In this document: one piece after another, positions 15,660 through 24,748 of the stretch
Position numbering within the stretch: position 1 is the first letter of the stretch
Layout of the letters: the number at the start of each line of letters is the position of its first letter
NCBI GenBank assembly: GCA_025359785.1
Contig: JANYET010000021.1
Span: 1-43,562 of the forward strand
DNA length: 43,562 bases
Source: Alphaproteobacteria bacterium
GTDB lineage: Bacteria > Pseudomonadota > Alphaproteobacteria > Caulobacterales > Caulobacteraceae
Direction: 5' to 3'
Position numbers and translations under genes: made by a program
Notes under the pieces: model-generated
The model's input: the letters and a program-made list of their open reading frames with translations, nothing else
The model's database searches: none
Told to the model about the DNA's origin: nothing

Positions 15660-17567
15660 TTAGCGCCCGGCCTTCGGCTTGAACGCCAGCATCATGTTGC
15701 CCGGCGCCTGGCCGAACATGCCGTAGCCGGAGTTGACCAGCAGCAGCCCATTGACGCCGACGATCGAGGCCGTGTCGATCGAGCCGCCGTGGCCTTTCAC
15801 ACCGTTGATCGCGTCGAAATCGTGGGCGGTATCGTAGGTCCAGAGCAGCTTGCCTGTCTTCTCGTCGAAGACGTGCAGGTAACCGTCGAGGCTGCCCTCG
15901 ATCACCGTCCCGTCGATGACGGTGGGCGCGGCGGAGAAGCCATAGTGGCGCTGGCAGTTGGGCGAGCGCTTGTCGCGGCCGTTGGCGCAATCCGGCGCCG
16001 AAGCGAAGTTCCATTTCACCGTCCCGGCGTTGGCGTCGACCGCATAGAGGCCGGGCTTCAGGCCGGCGTCGACGGTCTGGCCGGGGATGTCCTTGCCGAC
16101 CACGGCGATCGGCACGAACAGCGTGTCGTCGTGGAAGGCGATGCCCCAGTGGATGCCGCCGTTGGGCGCGCCGGTGCCGATGTCCCGCCGCCAGACAACC
16201 TTGCCTGTCGCCGGCTCCAGCGCCCACAGCGTCCCGGATTTCTGGCCGGCGAACAGCAGCTCGCGGCCATCCTTCAGTCGCCCGAGGATCAGCGACGCGC
16301 CGAAGTCGACATCCCGATAGACCGTGTCGGTCACGCAGTTGTAGAGCCCGGCCCTGGGCTTCGCCCCGCAGCCGGCGTTGTAGATGTCGCGCTCAGTCGC
16401 CTGCAGGCTCCAGGCCTGGACGCCGTCGGCCAGGCGGATGGCGATCAGCGCGTCGGTGTTCTTGTGGGCCGGCGGCGAGTTGCTCTCGCCGGTGCCGAAG
16501 TAGATCAGGCCGCGGCCCTCATCGACCACCGGCGAGTTCCAGATCGGCGCGCCAGACGGGCCGAGCAGCATCTTGCCGTCGCCCCGGTCGCGAACCGGTT
16601 TGGCGTCCTCCATGGTGTCGTAGCGCCACTGCTGCTTGCCGGTCGTGGGCTCCAGCGACAGCACGAAGCCGTGGTTGGTGCAGCAGGGCACGGCGTTGTC
16701 GGCGGCCGTCATGATCTCGTACTGCGACACCGGCACGATGATCCGATCCTTCAGGACCCGCGGCGTGCCGGTGGTCATGGAGAAGGAGTAGGAGCCGACG
16801 TTCTTGGTCCAGAGCGCCTTGCCGTTCCGCGCGTCCACCAGGTGGACCGTGGAATCCAGGCCCGAGAAGGCCACCACCTTGCGGCCGGCCTTGTAGCCCG
16901 GCGCCGCGATGATCCCGTAGGCGGCGCTGGTCCGCAGCGGCGCGCCCTTCGGCGTGGTGTAGACCCACTTCAGGCAGGGCTTGGCGGGCGCGCTGACGTC
17001 GAAGGCGTACATCGAGGCGGTTTCGGCCACCGGCAGGAACACGGTGTTCCCGACCACGGCGGCCTGGGCGCGCATCATGGTCACGTCCGGAAAGGCGATG
17101 GCCCAGGCGAGCTCCAGCTTTCCCAGGCCGGCCTTGGTCAGGCCCGTCTGGGCCGAGGTCAGGACGCGGGTGTTGCGCGGGTCGAAGCCGAAGGTGGAGA
17201 CCGTGGCGGCGCCGGCGATGTCGGCGTCCCGGCGGCGCGCGTCGCAGGCCATGGCCTGGCTCCAGGTGTCCACCGTCGCGGACGACTTGCCGGTGAGGTA
17301 GTTGATCAGCTGGCCACGGCCCTGATCGCTGAGGCCCGCGCCCTGGCCGCGCATCTTGCCCTCGGTCAGCGCGTAGGTCAGCGCCTGGACGCTCATCGCC
17401 TCCAGCGTCGCCTTGGTGGGCGCGCGGGTCTCGTCCGGGCGGTCATGACAGGCCGCGCAGTGCTGGCGATAGAGCGGCTGGCCGGGATGCGGCACCGGCA
17501 CCTGGGGGAGCGCCGGCGCGGCGGAGGCGGTCAGCGCGAACGCCGCCATGAGACCCAGAAGCTTCAT
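15660..17567 (-). CDS. Secreted cytochrome c / PQQ beta-propeller dehydrogenase (PVA dehydrogenase-like)
   Basis: A 635-residue periplasmic quinohemoprotein. A signal peptide (about residues 1-18) precedes a small cytochrome c domain with CAACH at 37-41 and a likely distal Met at 72 (GKMRGQG). Then come PQQ-type propeller repeats such as DARNGKALWTK, EPTTGKQQWRYD, EPATGKVVWRRD, DANAGTVKWNF and DEKTGKLLWTYD. Adjacent cysteines (VPCCTNHG) may form the vicinal disulfide typical of PQQ dehydrogenases. The domain order, heme first, resembles polyvinyl-alcohol dehydrogenases; the real substrate is unknown. AGGGG lies ahead of the ATG at 17567. It is followed by the M20 gene. Confidence 0.88.
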   Translation of the reverse strand: MKLLGLMAAFALTASAAPALPQVPVPHPGQPLYRQHCAACHDRPDETRAPTKATLEAMSVQALTYALTEGKMRGQGAGLSDQGRGQLINYLTGKSSATVDTWSQAMACDARRRDADIAGAATVSTFGFDPRNTRVLTSAQTGLTKAGLGKLELAWAIAFPDVTMMRAQAAVVGNTVFLPVAETASMYAFDVSAPAKPCLKWVYTTPKGAPLRTSAAYGIIAAPGYKAGRKVVAFSGLDSTVHLVDARNGKALWTKNVGSYSFSMTTGTPRVLKDRIIVPVSQYEIMTAADNAVPCCTNHGFVLSLEPTTGKQQWRYDTMEDAKPVRDRGDGKMLLGPSGAPIWNSPVVDEGRGLIYFGTGESNSPPAHKNTDALIAIRLADGVQAWSLQATERDIYNAGCGAKPRAGLYNCVTDTVYRDVDFGASLILGRLKDGRELLFAGQKSGTLWALEPATGKVVWRRDIGTGAPNGGIHWGIAFHDDTLFVPIAVVGKDIPGQTVDAGLKPGLYAVDANAGTVKWNFASAPDCANGRDKRSPNCQRHYGFSAAPTVIDGTVIEGSLDGYLHVFDEKTGKLLWTYDTAHDFDAINGVKGHGGSIDTASIVGVNGLLLVNSGYGMFGQAPGNMMLAFKPKAGR

Positions 17568-17696
17568 CGATGTTTCCCCTCGTTTCCCGCCGTGGTCCTC
17601 TGACGGAACCCTGCGACCAGGAGAAGATAGGGCGGATGGGCCGCGAAATTGAAGCGCCGATTGTCGCCGAGGCGGACCCCGGCTAGCGTCCGGGCG

Positions 17697-18212
17697 ATGA
17701 CGTCTCCGACATTCGACCTTGGGTTCGCCACGCCGGACGACGTCGCCGCGGTGGCCGGCGTTATCCAGGAGGCCGCGCGCTGGATCGCCACCTGGCGCTC
17801 GGAACTCTGGGATCCGGCTCTGGTTGGCGAGGCCTTCGTCACGCCGCTGATCGCGGCCGGCGAGATGCTGACCGCTCGCACCGCCGCCGGCGAGATCGCG
17901 GGCGTGATGATCCTGCAGCTGGACGATCCGCTGTTCTGGCCGGACCGCCCGACAGGCGAGGCGGTCTATCTGCACAAGCTGGCCGTCCGCCGCGCCTACG
18001 CCAGCCAGGGCCTGCCCGCCTTGTTGATGGATCACGCCGAGGGCCTCGCCCGGACGCAGGGCCGCCACCTGCTGCGGCTCGACTGCGACCCGCCGCTGGC
18101 CGCCTACTATGCGCGCCTCGGCTTCCGGCCGGTCGACGAGGTCGACGTGCATCATCCGGAAGCCGGGCCCATGCGGGTCGCGCGGATGGAGCGGGGCCGT
18201 CGGCCAATCTAG
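17697..18212 (+). CDS. GNAT family N-acetyltransferase
   Basis: A 171-residue acetyltransferase-like protein. The GNAT core is seen as GEIAGVMILQL (strand 4 region), YLHKLAVRRAYASQGLPALLMDHAE (acetyl-CoA loop R-x-x-x-x-x-G and following helix) and LRLDCDPPLAAYYARLGFRPV (the typical Y-x-x-x-G-F). The acceptor is unknown. The start at 17697 (MTSPTF) is preferred, because the upstream extension is Arg-rich and unlike the family. Its stop overlaps the stop of the convergent membrane protein in a shared CTAG. Confidence 0.85.
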   Translation: MTSPTFDLGFATPDDVAAVAGVIQEAARWIATWRSELWDPALVGEAFVTPLIAAGEMLTARTAAGEIAGVMILQLDDPLFWPDRPTGEAVYLHKLAVRRAYASQGLPALLMDHAEGLARTQGRHLLRLDCDPPLAAYYARLGFRPVDEVDVHHPEAGPMRVARMERGRRPI

Positions 18213-18820
18213 CCCAGCGCCCGCAGCCCCGTCGCCGAAGCCTGCTCCACGAGGGGCGGCTGCAGGGCCGCGAAGTACCAGACCCACATTGTCCCCTGGA
18301 CCAGCAGAGCGAGGGCCTGCACCCACCGGTGGCGCGTGAACACGGCGGCGGCCGTGGCGGCCAGGACCATGGGGATTATCGCCTGGTTCTGGGCGCTCCA
18401 GGCCGCCAGACCCTGAGCCTGACCGCCGAAAGCGTTGGTGATCGCGGTGGCCAGCGCGACGATCGCGCCGGCCGTCGTGTACTTGCGGCCCTCGCGGCGA
18501 TGGTAGGCCTGTAGGTCAACCGGTCCGTCGGCCGGAATGGGCGGGCAGGCCAGCCGGGCCTGCAGGTAAAGAGCGCAGGCCATGACGAAGTAGTAGCCGA
18601 TGGTTCCCATGTCCCAGACTTTCTGGGCGCGCAGATCCCAGACGCCGATCCACCAGGCCACCACGCAGACCAGCGACAGCAGCATCCAGCCCGCGTTGAA
18701 CCAGGAGAAGATCAGACGGCGGCCGGCCCGCAGCATATCGCCGGCCGTCGCCAGGACGTGGGCGATCGCCAAGGCGTAGACGAACGAGAACAGCACTGTG
18801 ACGTAGTCGAAGGCGTGCAT
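18209..18820 (-). CDS. Multi-pass inner-membrane protein, function unknown
   Basis: A 203-residue hydrophobic protein with about six predicted helices, for example at residues 5-25, 35-55, 65-82, 110-128, 140-155 and 165-185. A polar loop (DGPVDLQAYHRREGRKYTTAG) falls between the third and fourth. I do not recognise a family and see no catalytic motif. The start at 18820 (MHAFDYVTVLF) puts the first helix at the N-terminus; the frame's extra nine residues look spurious. It is divergent from the SDR gene, and its stop codon overlaps that of the GNAT gene. Confidence 0.7.
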   Translation of the reverse strand: MHAFDYVTVLFSFVYALAIAHVLATAGDMLRAGRRLIFSWFNAGWMLLSLVCVVAWWIGVWDLRAQKVWDMGTIGYYFVMACALYLQARLACPPIPADGPVDLQAYHRREGRKYTTAGAIVALATAITNAFGGQAQGLAAWSAQNQAIIPMVLAATAAAVFTRHRWVQALALLVQGTMWVWYFAALQPPLVEQASATGLRALG

Positions 18821-18915
18821 GCGGATGGCCCCTGAACCCCGCCGCACCTTGACGGACTTTGGGCTCGCATCGCAAATGCCGGAAAATCAAACAACCGTTT
18901 CAGGGAATGCACAGC

Positions 18916-19713
18916 ATGAGCGACGTGATGGCCAAGACCGGCGCCCTGGCGGGCACCCTGTTCGACCTGACCGGCAAGGTGGCGGTGATCACCGGCTCCT
19001 CGCGCGGCATCGGCAAGGCCATCGCCGAGCAGATGGCGGCCCATGGCGCCAGCGTGGTGATCTCCTCGCGCAAGGCCGGCCCCTGCGACGAAGTGGCGGC
19101 CGTCATCAACGCGCGCGGCTCCGGCCAGGCCATCGCGGTCCCGGCCAACATCTCGTCGAAGGACGACCTGCAGCGGCTGATGGACGAGACGCGCAAGGCG
19201 TTCGGCAAGATCGACATCCTGGTCTGCAACGCCGCGTCGAACCCCTATTACGGCAGCCAGCTCGACATTTCCGACGACGCCTTCGGCAAGATCCTCTCGA
19301 ACAATATCGTGGCCAACAACTGGATGATCGGCATGGTCGCGCCGGAGATGAAGGAGCGCAAAGACGGCGCGATCATCATCGTCTCCTCGATCGGCGGCCT
19401 GCGTGGCTCGACGGTGATCGGCGCCTACTGCATTTCCAAGGCCGCCGACATGCAACTCGCCCGCAACCTCGCCCAGGAACTGGGCCCGCATAATATCCGG
19501 GTCAACTGCGTGGCGCCGGGCCTGGTGAAAACCGACTTCGCCAAGGCGCTGTGGGACACGCCGGAGGGCGAAAAACGCGCGAGTTCCGGCACCCCGCTGC
19601 GGCGCCTCGGCGAGCCCGACGACCTGGCCGGCGCGGCGGTCTACCTCGCCAGCCGCGCCGGCGCTTGGACGACAGGTCAGACGATCGTGGTGGACGGCGG
19701 CAGTACGTGCTGA
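18916..19713 (+). CDS. SDR family NAD(P)-dependent oxidoreductase
   Basis: A 265-residue classical short-chain dehydrogenase. The cofactor loop is TGSSRGIG, the structural motif is CNAAS (N-A-A-x), and the catalytic Ser-Tyr-Lys lie in VSSIGGLRGSTVIGAYCISK, with Ser 13 residues before Tyr as usual. The C-terminal TTGQTIVVDGGSTC is typical. An Arg/Lys after the first strand (SSRKAG) hints at NADP(H). ATG 18916 is chosen because CAGGGAA lies eight bases before it; ATG 18907 is too close to that site. The substrate is unknown. Confidence 0.92.
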   Translation: MSDVMAKTGALAGTLFDLTGKVAVITGSSRGIGKAIAEQMAAHGASVVISSRKAGPCDEVAAVINARGSGQAIAVPANISSKDDLQRLMDETRKAFGKIDILVCNAASNPYYGSQLDISDDAFGKILSNNIVANNWMIGMVAPEMKERKDGAIIIVSSIGGLRGSTVIGAYCISKAADMQLARNLAQELGPHNIRVNCVAPGLVKTDFAKALWDTPEGEKRASSGTPLRRLGEPDDLAGAAVYLASRAGAWTTGQTIVVDGGSTC

Positions 19714-19744
19714 GCCGGGTCAGCCGCGCGGCGCGCTAGACGTC

Positions 19745-22210
19745 CTATCCGTCCACCTCGCCGATGGGCATCCCGGGCGGGACCTCCGGCTTGGCTTTCA
19801 CATCGGCGAGCGCGCGCTTCAGCTCCTCCCGGTCCTGCAGCAGGGCCGCAAGGCGCAGGCGGTGCGCGCGGCCGGCTGGGTCGGTCCCGGGCGCGGCCTT
19901 CAGGTTTACGGCGAGGTCGGCGAGCGCCTGGCCGATCTCCGATGCGGCGCCGGGCGCGGTCTGGGGCCTGCGCGCCGCCTCGGCCAGCGCCAGCACCGTG
20001 CGGGTCTGCACCCGCCGCGCGAGCTCGGCATAGCGTCCGGCGGCGGGCGCGAAGGCGTGGGTGAGCAGCGTCTGGGTCACCTCGCCGACGCCCGGCTCAG
20101 TGGCGTCGCGCCGGTGCTGGTCGACCAGCCGGTTCAGCCGCGCCGGCGCGGTCAGCGCGTCCAGCACCACCTGGGCGCCCACGTCGGCGGCCACCAGGCT
20201 GTCGTAGACCGGCCCGCCGGCGGTGGCGAGGACCTCAATGTCGGACTGGCGGTCGTCGCGGCCCGACTGCCCCGAGGACAGCAGCGGGATCAGCCGCTCG
20301 GGCGTGTCCAGCGCCTCGGGCGTCATGGCCGCCAGCAGCGCGGTCAGCGCCGCGCGCTGTCGATCGGCTGGGACCAGGATCGCGGCGGCGTTGCGGTCGC
20401 CCTTCACCCCGTAGCCAAAGTCGACGCCGCCCAGCGACTTGGCCGCAGCCTCCACCTGATAGCGATGCAGCAGGTAGATCGGCACGAACTTGCGGCGCAG
20501 CGCCTCCAGCGCCTCGCCGGGCCGAAGCGCGCGCTCGCCGAACTGGTCGATGGCCGCCTTGCGCACCGCCATCATCCGGTCGAGCTCGGCGATCGGATCG
20601 GCCCCATCGTCCCAGATACCGCCCGCCGGATGGCCGGAGCCGACCGGCCGGGCATCGTCGTCCTGGACGAAGCGCAGGTGCTCGGCCACGGCCTTCGCCT
20701 TGGCGGCCAGGGCCCGCTCGCCGGCCGGGCCGGCGGGCACATCAGCGTACATCCAGTCGACGAGGAAGCGGTCCCACTCGCCGATGTCTTTTCCATAGGC
20801 GTCGGAGAGGTCGATCTTGCCGCTGGTCAGCTTCACTCGCGGCGCCGGGTAGTCCATCACCGAGGCGCGGCCTTGGGTCGAGGCCCCGAAGTTGTGCGCG
20901 AAGCCCAGGGTGTGGCCCACCTCGTGGGCGGCGAGCTCGCGCAGGCGGGTAATCGAGACCTGCACCGGGTCGCTCGGTCCGCCGGTCCCGTCCTGGTCGG
21001 CGCCCACCAGGCCCTCGAAGATCAACATGTCCTGGCGCACGCGCAGAGAGCCCAGCAGCACTGAGCCCTTGATGATCTCACCGGTCCGCGGGTCGGCGAT
21101 CGACTGGCCGTAGGACCAGCCGCGGGTCGCCCGGTTCACCCAGTTGATGACGTTGTAGCGGATATCCAGCGGATCGGCGCCCTCCGGCATGATCTCCACG
21201 CGGTAGGCGTCCTTGAACCCCGCCGCCTCGAAGGCCTTGGCCCACCAGGCCGCGCCCTCGCGCAGCGCTGAGCGCACCGGCTCCGGCGCGGCGCGGTCGA
21301 CGTAGTAGACGATAGGCTTCTTGACGGTGGAAACCGCGGCGCTCGGGTCGGTCTTTTCCAGCCGGAAGCGGTGCGCGAGCCGGACGGCGAGGTCCTTGTC
21401 GAGCGGCGCCGAGTAGTCATAGACGAGGCTGTCGAAGCCGCCCGAGCGTGGGTCGAACCGGCGCGGGACGTACCCTGGCTCCGGCAGCTTGATCAGGCTG
21501 TGGCGGACCGTCAGGGTGATCAGCTTGGCGTCCGGGGCGATGTTGCGGACCTCGGGCCCCGGCGTATCGGAGGCGAAGGTCTGGCGGGCCTCGAACTCCA
21601 GGTTCAGCGGGAAGACCTTCACCGCGCCCGGATCGGCCATCGACAGGTCCGGGACCAGCTTATAGCCCTTCTCGCCCGACCGCTGGAGGTCGCCGGCGAT
21701 GTCCTCCACATCGCGGGTCAGGAAGCTCGACAGGTCCACCAGGATGCGGCCGTCGGGCAGCACGCCCTCAACCTTGCCCGCCCAGACGGTGGAGACCGCG
21801 AAGGCGTCGTGCGCGGCCACCTGTTCGTCGATCGACCCGGCCGGCGCGACGAAGCGCGGGTTCTCGTATTCGGCGATGACCTTCTGGCCCAGGCGGCGGA
21901 AGACCAGGATCTCGCCGCGGCCGATCCGCGCCCGATCGAGGCCGGCGGCCGCCGAGCCCAGGCCGGTCTTCAGCGCTGTCACATAGAGGAACCGGCCGCT
22001 CGTCCCGTCGGCGTCCGCCTTGGGCAGGGCGACCAGGATGCGTCCCTTGTCGCTGTCGACGTAGGTCGGCAGCAGGCCCTCTTGCCGGGTCAGGCCGGCG
22101 ACCGGATCGGCCGGCTTTATCGGCGCGGCCGGATCCTCCTTGGCCGAGGCGCGCCCTGCCGCCAGCAGGATCACAGCAAACGCGACGGCGCCGAACAACC
22201 TGGACTTCAC
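19745..22210 (-). CDS. Secreted zinc-dependent metalloprotease (DUF5117/DUF4953 type)
   Basis: An 821-residue secreted protease. The signal peptide ends about residue 23 (GRASA). The N-terminal half matches the DUF5117-type region (YVTALKTGLGS, FVAPAGSIDEQ). A metzincin-like zinc site HEVGHTLGFAHNF (H-E-x-x-H-x-x-G-x-x-H) lies at about residues 428-440, followed by SVMDYPAPRVKL with the Met-turn-like SVMDYP. The C-terminal region is helical. It is a close relative of large proteins annotated as zinc-dependent metalloproteases in Caulobacter and Sphingomonas. It converges on the SDR gene (31-base gap) and is divergent from merR. Confidence 0.87.
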   Translation of the reverse strand: MKSRLFGAVAFAVILLAAGRASAKEDPAAPIKPADPVAGLTRQEGLLPTYVDSDKGRILVALPKADADGTSGRFLYVTALKTGLGSAAAGLDRARIGRGEILVFRRLGQKVIAEYENPRFVAPAGSIDEQVAAHDAFAVSTVWAGKVEGVLPDGRILVDLSSFLTRDVEDIAGDLQRSGEKGYKLVPDLSMADPGAVKVFPLNLEFEARQTFASDTPGPEVRNIAPDAKLITLTVRHSLIKLPEPGYVPRRFDPRSGGFDSLVYDYSAPLDKDLAVRLAHRFRLEKTDPSAAVSTVKKPIVYYVDRAAPEPVRSALREGAAWWAKAFEAAGFKDAYRVEIMPEGADPLDIRYNVINWVNRATRGWSYGQSIADPRTGEIIKGSVLLGSLRVRQDMLIFEGLVGADQDGTGGPSDPVQVSITRLRELAAHEVGHTLGFAHNFGASTQGRASVMDYPAPRVKLTSGKIDLSDAYGKDIGEWDRFLVDWMYADVPAGPAGERALAAKAKAVAEHLRFVQDDDARPVGSGHPAGGIWDDGADPIAELDRMMAVRKAAIDQFGERALRPGEALEALRRKFVPIYLLHRYQVEAAAKSLGGVDFGYGVKGDRNAAAILVPADRQRAALTALLAAMTPEALDTPERLIPLLSSGQSGRDDRQSDIEVLATAGGPVYDSLVAADVGAQVVLDALTAPARLNRLVDQHRRDATEPGVGEVTQTLLTHAFAPAAGRYAELARRVQTRTVLALAEAARRPQTAPGAASEIGQALADLAVNLKAAPGTDPAGRAHRLRLAALLQDREELKRALADVKAKPEVPPGMPIGEVDG

Positions 22211-22326
22211 GAGATATCCCCCGAACTGACCGCCGCAGATTAGCTATCCGTCGCCCACCCGGCCAGCCGCCTATCTCAGAGCGCCAGGTGACTATGCCCC
22301 AACCGAAATCGACTAGGGAACCCAGC

Positions 22327-22360
22327 TTGACGTGAACGTAAACGTAAGCGTAGGTTTACG
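22327..22360. promoter_or_regulatory. Candidate MerR/LiuR-type operator with hexamer repeats
   Basis: After TTG, three near-identical hexamers (ACGTGA, ACGTAA, ACGTAA) and a fourth weaker one (GCGTAG) run head to tail from 22330, and CGTAAAC (22337-22343) with GTTTACG (22354-22360) forms a perfect 7-base dyad with a 10-base spacer. It is 42 bases before the merR start codon. Tandem ACGTAA boxes resemble sites I recall for LiuR-type MerR regulators of fatty-acid and branched-chain catabolism; that comparison is from memory. Confidence 0.6.
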
Positions 22361-22402
22361 ATGTCAATGAGAAACGCAGATCAGCGTCGCGGGAGGATTT
22401 CA

Positions 22403-22882
22403 ATGCCCATGGACCTACGCCGACCCAACAGGACCTTCACGATCCGGCAGCTGTGCCTCGAGTTCAAATGCACGCCGCGCGCTTTGCGCTTCTACGAGGA
22501 CAAGGGCCTGCTAAGCCCGGCGCGCGACGGGCTGAACCGCGTCTATTCCTACAAGGACCGCGCCCGTCTGCAGCTCATCCTGCGCGGCAAGCGGGTGGGC
22601 CTGGCGCTGGCCGAGATCGGCGAAATCCTCGACCTCTATGAGGTCGATGACGGCGGCGCCCAGCAGGCCGCCAAGTCCCTGCGCAAGTTCCAGGAGCGCA
22701 TCGTCGCCCTGGAGGGCCAGAAGATCGACATCGACAACGCCATCCATGAGCTGAAGGCCGGTTGCAGCGCCATGGAAGCCCGCCTGTCGGAAACCCGCCC
22801 CGACCTGCTGCCCCGCGCCGCTGACTACGACCAGATGCTGCGCCGCCGCCTGGACGGCGTGGAGCACAGCGAAGCCAAGTAA
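22403..22882 (+). CDS. MerR family transcriptional regulator
   Basis: A 159-residue MerR-type regulator. The N-terminal winged helix-turn-helix (residues 12-80) has FTIRQLCLEFKCTPRALRFYEDKGLLSP, then a second helix pair (YSYKDRARLQLILRGKRVGLALAEIGEIL) and a dimerising coiled coil (about 95-130). No Cys or metal-sensing tail is evident; the sole non-HTH Cys is in LKAGCSAME. The start 22403 has GGGAGG at ideal spacing; an upstream in-frame start at 22361 lacks one. It is followed by acyl-CoA dehydrogenase and OsmC genes, which suggests control of acyl-CoA catabolism, with autoregulation from the dyad upstream. Confidence 0.88.
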   Translation: MPMDLRRPNRTFTIRQLCLEFKCTPRALRFYEDKGLLSPARDGLNRVYSYKDRARLQLILRGKRVGLALAEIGEILDLYEVDDGGAQQAAKSLRKFQERIVALEGQKIDIDNAIHELKAGCSAMEARLSETRPDLLPRAADYDQMLRRRLDGVEHSEAK

Positions 22883-22944
22883 TTTCTAGCGGCTGACCGC
22901 GCGGCCGAGTTCGCTTAAGTAGCGGTCCGACCGGAGATGCCGCC

Positions 22945-24732
22945 ATGCCCTACAAGCCGCCCGTCCGCGACTACGCCTTCATCCTGCGCGACCTGCTGGA
23001 GCTGGAGCGCTACGCGAACCTGCCGGCCTTCGCCGATGCGTCGATGGACACCGTCGACCAGATCCTCGAAGAGGCCGGCCGCTTCACCGCCGAGGTTCTG
23101 GCGCCCCTGAACAGCGTCGGCGACAAGGAAGGCTGCCACTGGGCGGCCGACCATTCCGTCACCACGCCCAAGGGCTTTAAAGAGGCCTACCGCCAGCTTG
23201 TCGACGGCGGCTGGCCAGGCTTGGGCTCCGATCCGGCCTACGGCGGCCAGGGCCTGCCGCACGTGGTGAACCTGGCGTTCTCGGAAATGTCGTCGGCCGC
23301 GAACATGGCCTTTTCGATGTATCCGGGCCTGACCCACGGCGCCTATTCGGCGATCCACGCGGCCGGGACGCCGGAGCAGAAGGATCTCTACCTGCCCAAA
23401 CTCGCCTCGTTCCAATGGGGCGGCACCATGAACCTGACCGAGCCGCAGTGCGGCACGGATCTGGGAATGCTGCGCACCAAGGCGGTCCCGCAGGCGGATG
23501 GGACCTACAAGATCTCCGGGCAAAAGATCTGGATTTCCAGCGGCGAGCACGACCTCACCGAGAACATCGTCCATCTGGTCCTGGCGCGCATCGAAGGGGC
23601 GCCGGCCGGCACGCGGGGGATAAGTCTGTTTATCGTACCCAAGTTCATCCCCGACCAGGATGGCAATCCGGGCGCGCGCAACGCGGTCAAGTGCCTGGGC
23701 CTTGAGGAGAAGATGGGTATCCACGGCAACGCCACCTGCGTGATCGCCCACGAGGAGGCGACCGGCTGGCTGATCGGCGAAGAGAACCGCGGTCTCAGCA
23801 TCATGTTCATCATGATGAACGAGGCCCGCCTGGGCGTCGGCATGCAGGGCATCGCCCAGGCCGAGGCCGCCTATCAGGCTGCCGCGGACTTCGCCAAGGA
23901 CCGGCTGCAGGGCCGCTCGCTGACGGGACCCAAGAACCCCGACGGCCCCGCCGACCCGATCATCGTCCATCCGGACGTCCGCCGCATGCTGATGGACGCC
24001 AAGGCGATCATCGAGGGCGGCCGCGCCTTCCTGTTCTGGACCGCGCTGCATGGCGACCTGGCCGAAGCGAGCCCCGACGAGGCGGTGCGCCAGAAGGGCC
24101 ACGACTACATGGCCCTGATGACCCCGGTGCTGAAGGGCTTCCTCACCGATCGTGGCTTCAACGTCTGTTCCGACGCCATGCAGGTGCATGGCGGCTCCGG
24201 CTTCACCGAACACTTCCCGGTCAGCCAGTACCTGCGCGATTGCCGCATCGCGCTGATCTACGAGGGGACCAACGGCATCCAGGCCCTGGACCTGGTGGGC
24301 CGTAAGCTCGCCGCCGACGGCGGGCGCGGCGTGATGGGCTTCTTCGCCGAACTCGACGGCTTCATCGCCGCGAACGAGGCCGACGCTGGCCTCAAGCCCT
24401 TCACCGAGGGCCTCGCCAAGGCCAAGGCCGAGCTGCAGGAAGCGACGATGTGGCTGATGCAGAACGGCCTGGCCAATCCGGACAACGCCGGCGCGGCCTC
24501 CACCGACTACATGCACCTCTTCGGCCTGACGGCGCTGGCCTACATGTGGGCGATGATGGCCAGGACCGCGCAGGCCAAGATCGCTGGCGGCTCCACCGAT
24601 CCGATCTACGCCGAGAAGCTGGCGGTCGGCCGCTACTACATCGCCCGGGTCCTGCCGGAGACGTCGGGGCGCCTGGCTAAGCTGAAGACCGGCGCGGAGA
24701 CCCTGATGGCGCTGCCGGCCGAGGCGTTCTGA
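22945..24732 (+). CDS. Acyl-CoA dehydrogenase, DmdC-like long form
   Basis: A 595-residue FAD enzyme that oxidises an acyl-CoA to its enoyl-CoA and passes electrons to ETF. The core motifs are NLTEPQCGTDLGMLRT (flavin/substrate), KISGQKIWISSGEHD, and the catalytic Glu in LIYEGTNGIQALDLVGRK. A C-terminal extra domain of about 120 residues gives the roughly 600-residue length of the group that includes DmdC (3-methylmercaptopropionyl-CoA dehydrogenase) and many fatty-acyl enzymes; the substrate cannot be assigned. It lies 62 bases after merR and 16 bases before the OsmC gene, so the three likely form one operon. Confidence 0.92.
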   Translation: MPYKPPVRDYAFILRDLLELERYANLPAFADASMDTVDQILEEAGRFTAEVLAPLNSVGDKEGCHWAADHSVTTPKGFKEAYRQLVDGGWPGLGSDPAYGGQGLPHVVNLAFSEMSSAANMAFSMYPGLTHGAYSAIHAAGTPEQKDLYLPKLASFQWGGTMNLTEPQCGTDLGMLRTKAVPQADGTYKISGQKIWISSGEHDLTENIVHLVLARIEGAPAGTRGISLFIVPKFIPDQDGNPGARNAVKCLGLEEKMGIHGNATCVIAHEEATGWLIGEENRGLSIMFIMMNEARLGVGMQGIAQAEAAYQAAADFAKDRLQGRSLTGPKNPDGPADPIIVHPDVRRMLMDAKAIIEGGRAFLFWTALHGDLAEASPDEAVRQKGHDYMALMTPVLKGFLTDRGFNVCSDAMQVHGGSGFTEHFPVSQYLRDCRIALIYEGTNGIQALDLVGRKLAADGGRGVMGFFAELDGFIAANEADAGLKPFTEGLAKAKAELQEATMWLMQNGLANPDNAGAASTDYMHLFGLTALAYMWAMMARTAQAKIAGGSTDPIYAEKLAVGRYYIARVLPETSGRLAKLKTGAETLMALPAEAF

Positions 24733-24748
24733 ACCGGAGACCACGCTG

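Noticed and set aside
15658..16227. Upstream extension of the M20 peptidase frame
   Set aside because: The extra residues are an out-of-frame reading of the PQQ dehydrogenase gene; the membrane anchor right after GTG 15657 marks the true start.
17568..18326. Upstream extension of the PQQ dehydrogenase frame
   Set aside because: It runs antisense through the GNAT gene; a signal peptide with AGGGG ahead of it starts at 17567.
21371..22243. Long open frame antisense to the zinc metalloprotease
   Set aside because: It is a shadow of strong GC-rich third-position bias in the metalloprotease, Arg/Gly/Asp-rich with no domain. Similar long antisense frames (52-1044, 12333-13493, 15789-17603, 36164-37468, 38243-39526, 42223-43392) are rejected for the same reason.
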